In this document: positions 7,203-10,529 of the stretch, piece after piece
Layout of the letters: the number at the start of each line of letters is the position of its first letter
How positions within the stretch are numbered: position 1 is the first letter of the stretch
From: a bacterium
GTDB lineage: Bacteria > Atribacterota > Phoenicimicrobiia > Phoenicimicrobiales > Phoenicimicrobiaceae
Reading direction: 5' to 3'
Length of the DNA: 10,529 nt
Assembly: GCA_018819665.1 (NCBI GenBank)
Contig: JAHJOY010000224.1
Coordinates: 1 to 10,529 of the forward strand
Position numbers and translations under genes: made by a program
The notes under the pieces: model-generated
Databases searched by the model: none
Told to the model about the DNA's origin: nothing
Seen by the model: the letters and a program-made list of their open reading frames with translations, nothing else

Positions 7203-8819
7203 ATGAATGCACAGTGTTTTAAAACCATTAACAGAGTTGAGCTGATGCCAAACATTCCCTCACCTTTCCGAATGAGGGATTGGAAAGGCTTGGCCAAAGC
7301 GTATGATGAGTTTGTCTTCAACTTCGATCTCACCGGAGATTTCCTTCCTTTAATCTGGTGGGATAAGTCACACAGGAATTTTAAACGAGAGACTTTTGGC
7401 TTCCCGTCTTTCGTCGGTAGCAAACTTAAAGGAAAAGATGGCTCTCAAGAGGCGATTAACTGTGTAGCGGCAGTGCTTGGAGCCACCTTAGTAGGAATTG
7501 ACAAGAGCAATCAAGACGGCCATAACTGGGTTCTTATGTGTGAGAACTATTACAACGTTGATAATGGGGAATATTTATTTCTGAATACTGCTAATTGGAA
7601 AACTGGGCGTACTTTCTGGTACGAAATCCTGCCCAACATCCTCTTCTATCAACTTGCTCATTACTATCCCAATACCGGCAATTATCAAAACGAAATGCGC
7701 ATTGTAGCCGACAGGTGGTATGAAGCCTGTGTTGCCATGGATGCGAACATTAATCCGTGGAAAGTCCCCAATTTCGACTGGACTGCTTTTAATTTCAACA
7801 GCAGGAAGCCTCTCTACAACGGGAGATGGCGGGAACCAGATGCGGCGGCAGGGATTGCCTGGCTGGAGTATATGGCCTACATCAAGTGTAAGGAACCCAA
7901 GTATTTAACTGCCGCAGAGTGGAGTATGCAGTTTCTCCAAAAGAGGGTAGAAAATCCCTTCTATGAGATTCTGCTTCCCTATGGTGCTTATGCTGCCGCA
8001 CGGATGAACGCAGAAATTGGCCGAAATTATGATGTCCAAAAGTTTCTTAACTGGTGCTTTAATGGAGATAGTGTTTGTCGTCCAGGTTGGGGAGTTATAG
8101 CTGAAAGATGGGGAGACTATGACTGTTATGGTCTGGTCGGAAGCACCACCGATGGCGGCGGTTATGCCTTTGCAATGAACACCTTTCAAATGGCAGCCGC
8201 TCTCGTTCCCTTGGTAAGATACGACAGTTGCTTTGCTCGAGCTATTGGTAAATGGATGCTCAATACTGCAAATGCTGCTCGCCTCTTTTATGCCGACTTC
8301 CATAACGCCAAGCACCAGTCTTGCGGATTTTGGACAGGTGATGCGAAGCATGTCATTGCTTACGAAGGGTTACGCAAAGTATGGGATGGCAGAAGTCCTT
8401 ATGCTACGGGTGACGCAATCAATCTTGCCTATGGGGCAATTGACTTTGGTCTTTATGGCTCATCGCACGTAGGTATTTTCGGTGGGATTATCAATCCTAC
8501 CAATGATGAAAAGATCCTCCAGTTGGACTGCCTGAAAACCGATTTCTACCACGATAAAGCCTATCCCACTTATCTTTATTATAATCCATATAAGATAAAG
8601 AAAGCTATAGAGATAGATGTTGGCCCGGAAGCGAAGGATCTATACGATGCAGTTACTCATAGCTTTCTTCAAAAAAACGTCTCCTGTCGGGACGCCTTCA
8701 TCCTTCCTGCGGACTCCGCCGCTGTTGTGGTTATCTCTCCTGCAGATGGAGAGATCGCCTATGAGGCCGAGAAGATGCTTATTAATGGTGTTGTTGTAGA
8801 TTACGCAAGAGAGACGTAA
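7203..8819 (+). CDS. Uncharacterised protein, probable helical-toroid (six-hairpin type) carbohydrate-active enzyme
   Basis: A 538-residue cytoplasmic protein without signal peptide that I cannot place in a named family. Residues about 1-130 are rich in Trp, Phe and Asp (FRMRDWKGLAKAYDEFVFNFD, LPLIWWDKS). Residues about 140-430 consist of helices joined by Gly/Tyr/Asp loops, as in (alpha/alpha)6 glycosidases: RWREPDAAAGIAWLEY (208-222), GWGVIAERWGDYDCYG (295-310), STTDGGGYAFAMNTFQM (314-330) and SPYATGDAINLAYGAIDFG (398-416). Residues about 465-535 look like a terminal beta-sandwich (KKAIEIDVGP, AAVVVISPADGEIAYEA). Conserved-looking acids (Asp213, Glu301, Asp305, Asp307, Asp317, Asp404) are candidate catalytic residues. 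AAGGAG (7189-7194) lies 8 bases before the ATG and 21 bases separate it from the GH130-type gene, so the two are co-expressed. A sugar-cleaving role is inferred from fold appearance and context. Confidence 0.6.
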   Translation: MNAQCFKTINRVELMPNIPSPFRMRDWKGLAKAYDEFVFNFDLTGDFLPLIWWDKSHRNFKRETFGFPSFVGSKLKGKDGSQEAINCVAAVLGATLVGIDKSNQDGHNWVLMCENYYNVDNGEYLFLNTANWKTGRTFWYEILPNILFYQLAHYYPNTGNYQNEMRIVADRWYEACVAMDANINPWKVPNFDWTAFNFNSRKPLYNGRWREPDAAAGIAWLEYMAYIKCKEPKYLTAAEWSMQFLQKRVENPFYEILLPYGAYAAARMNAEIGRNYDVQKFLNWCFNGDSVCRPGWGVIAERWGDYDCYGLVGSTTDGGGYAFAMNTFQMAAALVPLVRYDSCFARAIGKWMLNTANAARLFYADFHNAKHQSCGFWTGDAKHVIAYEGLRKVWDGRSPYATGDAINLAYGAIDFGLYGSSHVGIFGGIINPTNDEKILQLDCLKTDFYHDKAYPTYLYYNPYKIKKAIEIDVGPEAKDLYDAVTHSFLQKNVSCRDAFILPADSAAVVVISPADGEIAYEAEKMLINGVVVDYARET

Positions 8820-8840
8820 TTTGTACAAAGGAATTAATCA

Positions 8841-8858
8841 GGATAAATAGGATAAATA
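8841..8858 (+). repeat. Short tandem repeat at the left border of the mobile unit
   Basis: Two adjacent copies of GGATAAATA lie at 8841-8849 and 8850-8858, followed by GG. The second copy runs into the left inverted repeat. It may record slippage or an insertion event at the element border. Confidence 0.7.
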
Positions 8859-8875
8859 GGGACAGACACCTATTT
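8854..8875 (+). repeat. Left REP-like inverted repeat of the RAYT unit
   Basis: Bases 8854-8874 are the exact reverse complement of 9590-9610. Within the copy, AAATAGG (8854-8860) pairs with CCTATTT (8869-8875) around the 8-base loop GACAGACA, giving a small hairpin followed by T. It lies just upstream of the transposase promoter and 35 bases after the stop of the preceding enzyme gene. Confidence 0.85.
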
Positions 8876-8878
8876 TCA

Positions 8879-8907
8879 TTGACATCACCTCTGCGAAGAC
8901 CTATAAT
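8879..8907 (+). promoter_or_regulatory. Perfect sigma70 consensus promoter of the transposase gene
   Basis: TTGACA at 8879-8884 and TATAAT at 8902-8907 are both exact consensus hexamers with the optimal 17-bp spacer. Transcription would be expected to start about 7 bases after the -10 box, at or next to the ATG at 8914. The promoter lies inside the mobile unit and would move with it. Confidence 0.85.
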
Positions 8908-8913
8908 CTATAT

Positions 8914-9591
8914 ATGCCAAGAATAGCACGAATCGTTGCAGCGGGCTACCCGCACCATATCACTCAAAGAGGGAATTATCGACAAAAGATATTTGCTGAT
9001 GATACTGACCGAAGAAAATATCTCTCACTTCTAAAAGAGGAAAGTAAGCGCTATCACTTAGACATATTAGCTTACTGTCTCATGTCAAATCATGTCCACT
9101 TTATGGCGATTCCCCAAAGAGAAGATTCAATGGGGAAGGTATTTAAATATACTAATATGAAGTATTCCCAGTATTATAATAACAAAATGAAGGTAAGCGG
9201 TCATTTATTCCAGGGCCGCTTCTTCTCCTGTGTCCTGGATGAGTGGCATATAATAGCCTGTGCCCGCTATATAGAAAGAAATCCCGTACGGGCAAAGATG
9301 GTCAAGCAACCATATTTATGGAAATACTCAAGTGCAAAAATACATTGTGGAATCCATCGAGACGACCCCTTGGGAATCAACCAGCTTTTTGATTATATTG
9401 AGAAAGAACCAAAAAGCTGGGAGGAGTTTATCGAGGCGCCTGATAATCCCGATGAAATAAAAGGGATCAGGGAAAAGACCAGAACAGGCCGGCCTCTGGG
9501 AACGAATGATTTTATAGAAAGGCTTGAAGGACAGCTTAAGAGACTTTTTAAGTTAAAGCCGAAAGGAAGGCCTAAGAAGAAAGTTGATTAA
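8914..9591 (+). CDS. REP-associated tyrosine transposase (Y1, IS200-like HUH endonuclease)
   Basis: Single-strand DNA nicking-joining transposase. The N-terminus ARIVAAGYPHHITQRGNYRQKIFADD (5-30) is the standard RAYT opening. The metal-binding His-hydrophobe-His motif is HVH at 60-62 in SNHVHFMAIP. The candidate nucleophilic Tyr is Tyr119 in CARYIERNPVRAKM. GHLFQGRFFSC (96-106) is also typical. The C-terminal extension with GRPLG (192-196) and a basic GRPKKK tail (218-223) matches the longer RAYT subgroup and probably binds DNA. The 225-residue length is normal and the domain intact, so the enzyme is probably active. No Shine-Dalgarno site precedes the ATG; the promoter implies a leaderless mRNA. 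The TAA stop overlaps the right inverted repeat. Such proteins mobilise or maintain REP-like repeats elsewhere in the genome, which cannot be tested in this window. Confidence 0.9.
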   Translation: MPRIARIVAAGYPHHITQRGNYRQKIFADDTDRRKYLSLLKEESKRYHLDILAYCLMSNHVHFMAIPQREDSMGKVFKYTNMKYSQYYNNKMKVSGHLFQGRFFSCVLDEWHIIACARYIERNPVRAKMVKQPYLWKYSSAKIHCGIHRDDPLGINQLFDYIEKEPKSWEEFIEAPDNPDEIKGIREKTRTGRPLGTNDFIERLEGQLKRLFKLKPKGRPKKKVD

Positions 9592-9610
9592 TAGGTGTCT
9601 GTCCCTATTT
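9590..9610 (+). repeat. Right REP-like inverted repeat of the RAYT unit
   Basis: Exact reverse complement of 8854-8874. AATAGG (9590-9595) pairs with CCTATT (9604-9609) around the loop TGTCTGTC. The last two bases of the transposase stop codon lie inside it. The hairpin is followed by TT and then by the ribosome binding site of the next gene. Confidence 0.85.
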
Positions 9611-9636
9611 TAAGCTATTTTAAGGAGGATAGGAGT

Positions 9637-10254
9637 ATGATGGTAGAAATGGAACTAATTCCCGCACTTGAAATAGGATGGCTTAACGGATGGATTCTAA
9701 TATGTTTAATGTATTTGATATACGGTATTTTGCTTATGGCCTTTCCTAAGGATGTGGTAGCAAGGCTTTATGATTATGATAAGTCTGGCTGGAGTAAAAC
9801 TCAAAGAGGTTTTTATGTTACAGGAAAATTATTAGCTCTTGTTTGTTTATTTCTGATAATTTTTACCCCATTAAAAATAAGATCTAATATTTTTATCCCC
9901 GGCATTATTTTATTTGCCCTTGGTTTGACTGGATTCATTACTGCTCTTTTCAATTTCAAAAACACACCACTTAATCAGTCGGTTACCAGAGGACTCTACA
10001 GAATATCACGCCATCCACAGGTACTGATGTTATTTATTTCGGCTTTTGGGATTTGTATTGCCATAGGCTCATGGCTTGTGCTATTCATAATAATTATATC
10101 TTCATTATTCCTTCACTCTAGAGATCTAGCGGAGGAAGAAGCTTGCTTAGAACGATATGGTGATTCATACCGTGCCTACATGAAACGTGTACCCCGGTAT
10201 TTCCTGATTAAAACACATATGAAGGAAGAAGGAGAAAATGTTAAAAAATATTAG
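9637..10254 (+). CDS. Integral membrane methyltransferase-like protein (ICMT/PEMT family)
   Basis: Likely membrane-embedded SAM-dependent methyltransferase of the isoprenylcysteine carboxyl methyltransferase / phospholipid methyltransferase type. The 205 residues hold hydrophobic segments near 17-37, 62-80, 85-106 and a long helical hairpin at 128-160. The diagnostic C-terminal half has RGLYRISRHPQ (118-128), then the acidic-aromatic LAEEEACLERYGDSYRAYMKRVPRYF (164-189) that forms the cofactor and active-site end in this family. The start is ATG 9637, with AAGGAGG at 9622-9628; an adjacent ATG at 9640 is equally possible. The frame extends back to a GTG at 9595 inside the mobile unit's repeat, which I reject. 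Bacterial homologues have varied or unknown substrates, so none is assigned. No promoter of its own is evident. Confidence 0.8.
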   Translation: MMVEMELIPALEIGWLNGWILICLMYLIYGILLMAFPKDVVARLYDYDKSGWSKTQRGFYVTGKLLALVCLFLIIFTPLKIRSNIFIPGIILFALGLTGFITALFNFKNTPLNQSVTRGLYRISRHPQVLMLFISAFGICIAIGSWLVLFIIIISSLFLHSRDLAEEEACLERYGDSYRAYMKRVPRYFLIKTHMKEEGENVKKY

Positions 10255-10290
10255 AAAAGGATTAATTAGTGATGGGGTTTGGAACTCTGC

Positions 10291-10318
10291 GGTTGCTTCA
10301 CAACCTTACCCTTCGGGT
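10291..10318 (+). other. Two adjacent small hairpins preceding the branched element
   Basis: GGTTG (10291-10295) pairs with CAACC (10301-10305) around CTTCA, and ACCC (10308-10311) pairs with GGGT (10315-10318) around TTC. Both are short, but they sit in line with the larger fold at 10328-10400 and may belong to the same structured element. No T-run follows either, so terminator function is doubtful. Confidence 0.5.
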
Positions 10319-10327
10319 CATATAACA

Positions 10328-10400
10328 CGGGCTATATGGGAAAACTTCACATTCGTTCGTTTTCCCTAAATTTTGCTAACGCAAAACTTTGCATAGCCCG
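10328..10400. other. Three-way-junction fold in the intergenic region (structured repeat or recombination site candidate)
   Basis: A closing stem CGGGCTAT (10328-10335) with ATAGCCCG (10393-10400) encloses two arms. Arm 1 is GGGAAAAC (10338-10345) with GTTTTCCC (10359-10366). Arm 2 is AAATTTTGC (10368-10376) with GCAAAACTTT (10381-10390), carrying one bulged C, around TAAC. Almost every base of the 73 is paired. TATAA (10321-10325) and TTATA (10407-10411) can extend the base of the fold. It does not look like tRNA, and there is no terminator T-run directly after it. Possibilities are a mobile palindromic repeat, a small structured RNA, or a cassette-type recombination site; none is proven. 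Confidence 0.65.
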
Positions 10401-10461
10401 AAAACATTATACGAAATTGTGGCAATTTTTTTCAATGTTAATCCAAGAAGGAGGAACAAAA

Positions 10462-10529
10462 ATGAATAAGGATATGAATGCAAGAACGTCCCTCCGCACC
10501 ATCTTTGATCAAGCTGCGCTGGATTATGA
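10462..10529 (+). CDS. N-terminus of a probable SAM-dependent methyltransferase, cut by window end
   Basis: Only 22 codons are visible: the frame starts MNKDMNARTSLRTIFDQAALDY and is still open at the last base. AAGGAGG at 10448-10454, 7 bases before the ATG, is a near-ideal ribosome binding site and supports a real gene. The FDQAALDY stretch resembles the opening of class I SAM-dependent methyltransferases (type 11 group), where a Phe-Asp-x-Ala-Ala-x-x-Tyr segment precedes the fold. With so little sequence the family call is tentative. Confidence 0.55.
   Translation, partial: MNKDMNARTSLRTIFDQAALDY

Larger units (their letters stand above)
8854..9610 (+). mobile_element. REP-associated tyrosine transposase (RAYT) unit flanked by 21-bp inverted repeats
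   Basis: A 757-bp unit containing one Y1-type transposase gene bounded by exact 21-bp inverted repeats (8854-8874 and 9590-9610). Both ends contain the core GGGACAGACACC or its complement and can fold into a 6-7 bp hairpin. RAYT genes are known to sit between oppositely oriented REP-like palindromes and to act on single-stranded DNA through hairpin recognition. The layout here fits that pattern. The unit lies after the sugar operon and before a methyltransferase-like gene, and disrupts no recognisable gene. I see no obvious target-site duplication, as expected for this transposase class. Confidence 0.75.

Noticed and set aside
7263..7288. 7-bp inverted repeat CCTTTCC/GGAAAGG early in the 538-residue protein gene
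   Set aside because: Short, with a 12-base loop, inside coding sequence and not near the ribosome binding site; compatible with chance.
7905..8351. Minus-strand open frame of 148 codons opposite the putative glycosidase gene
   Set aside because: No domain, no start context, and it lies fully inside a well-supported gene on the other strand.
8854..8876. Left repeat hairpin as the intrinsic terminator of the sugar operon
   Set aside because: The stem is only 7 AT-rich pairs followed by four T at most, and the sequence is explained by the inverted repeat of the mobile unit; weak termination cannot be excluded.
9595..9636. In-frame GTG start for the membrane methyltransferase inside the right repeat of the mobile unit
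   Set aside because: It lies within the inverted repeat, has no suitable ribosome binding site, and ATG 9637 has AAGGAGG at good spacing and a better N-terminus.
10328..10400. Branched fold as a tRNA gene
   Set aside because: Only two arms lie inside the closing stem, there is no anticodon arm or T-loop consensus, and the length and loops do not match tRNA.
1..10529. CRISPR array or phage-defence gene set
   Set aside because: No regularly spaced direct repeats and no cas, nuclease or toxin-antitoxin-like genes are visible.

Overview
The window looks like a piece of chromosome from an anaerobic, probably uncultured bacterium. Arg is written mostly with AGA/AGG and Ile often with ATA, the DNA is visibly AT-rich (not computed), and genes carry good Shine-Dalgarno sites. 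The sequence does not fix a phylum. Thermotogota, Atribacterota and Omnitrophota-like lineages are plausible guesses only.

Bases 2-8819 read as one plus-strand operon. It holds a complete peptide/oligosaccharide (Opp/Dpp-type) ABC importer: a 5'-truncated family 5 solute-binding protein (to 1318), two permeases (1400-2398, 2415-3527) and two ATPases (3557-4579, 4601-5617). A small membrane-anchored protein of unknown function (5622-6032) follows. Two cytoplasmic proteins come next: a GH130-type five-bladed propeller enzyme (6087-7181) and a 538-residue protein with helical-toroid glycosidase character but no family I can name (7203-8819). The likely logic is import of an oligosaccharide by the Opp-type transporter and intracellular breakdown by the last two enzymes. 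Opp-family transporters that carry sugars are established in Thermotoga; the substrate here is inferred and may involve mannosides.

Bases 8854-9610 are a compact mobile unit: a REP-associated tyrosine (Y1, HUH) transposase gene between two 21-bp inverted repeats, each of which folds into a small hairpin. Its promoter is a perfect sigma70 consensus (TTGACA, 17-bp spacer, TATAAT) placed so that transcription should begin at or beside the ATG, implying a leaderless mRNA.

Bases 9637-10254 encode an integral membrane methyltransferase-like protein (ICMT/PEMT family). The 207 bp after it hold a chain of hairpins ending in a three-way-junction fold (10328-10400) that no gene explains. A further gene begins at 10462 with a strong ribosome binding site and looks like the N-terminus of a SAM-dependent methyltransferase cut off by the window end. 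The region from 8820 onward looks like accessory DNA next to the sugar-uptake operon. No stretch over 300 bases lacks a gene.
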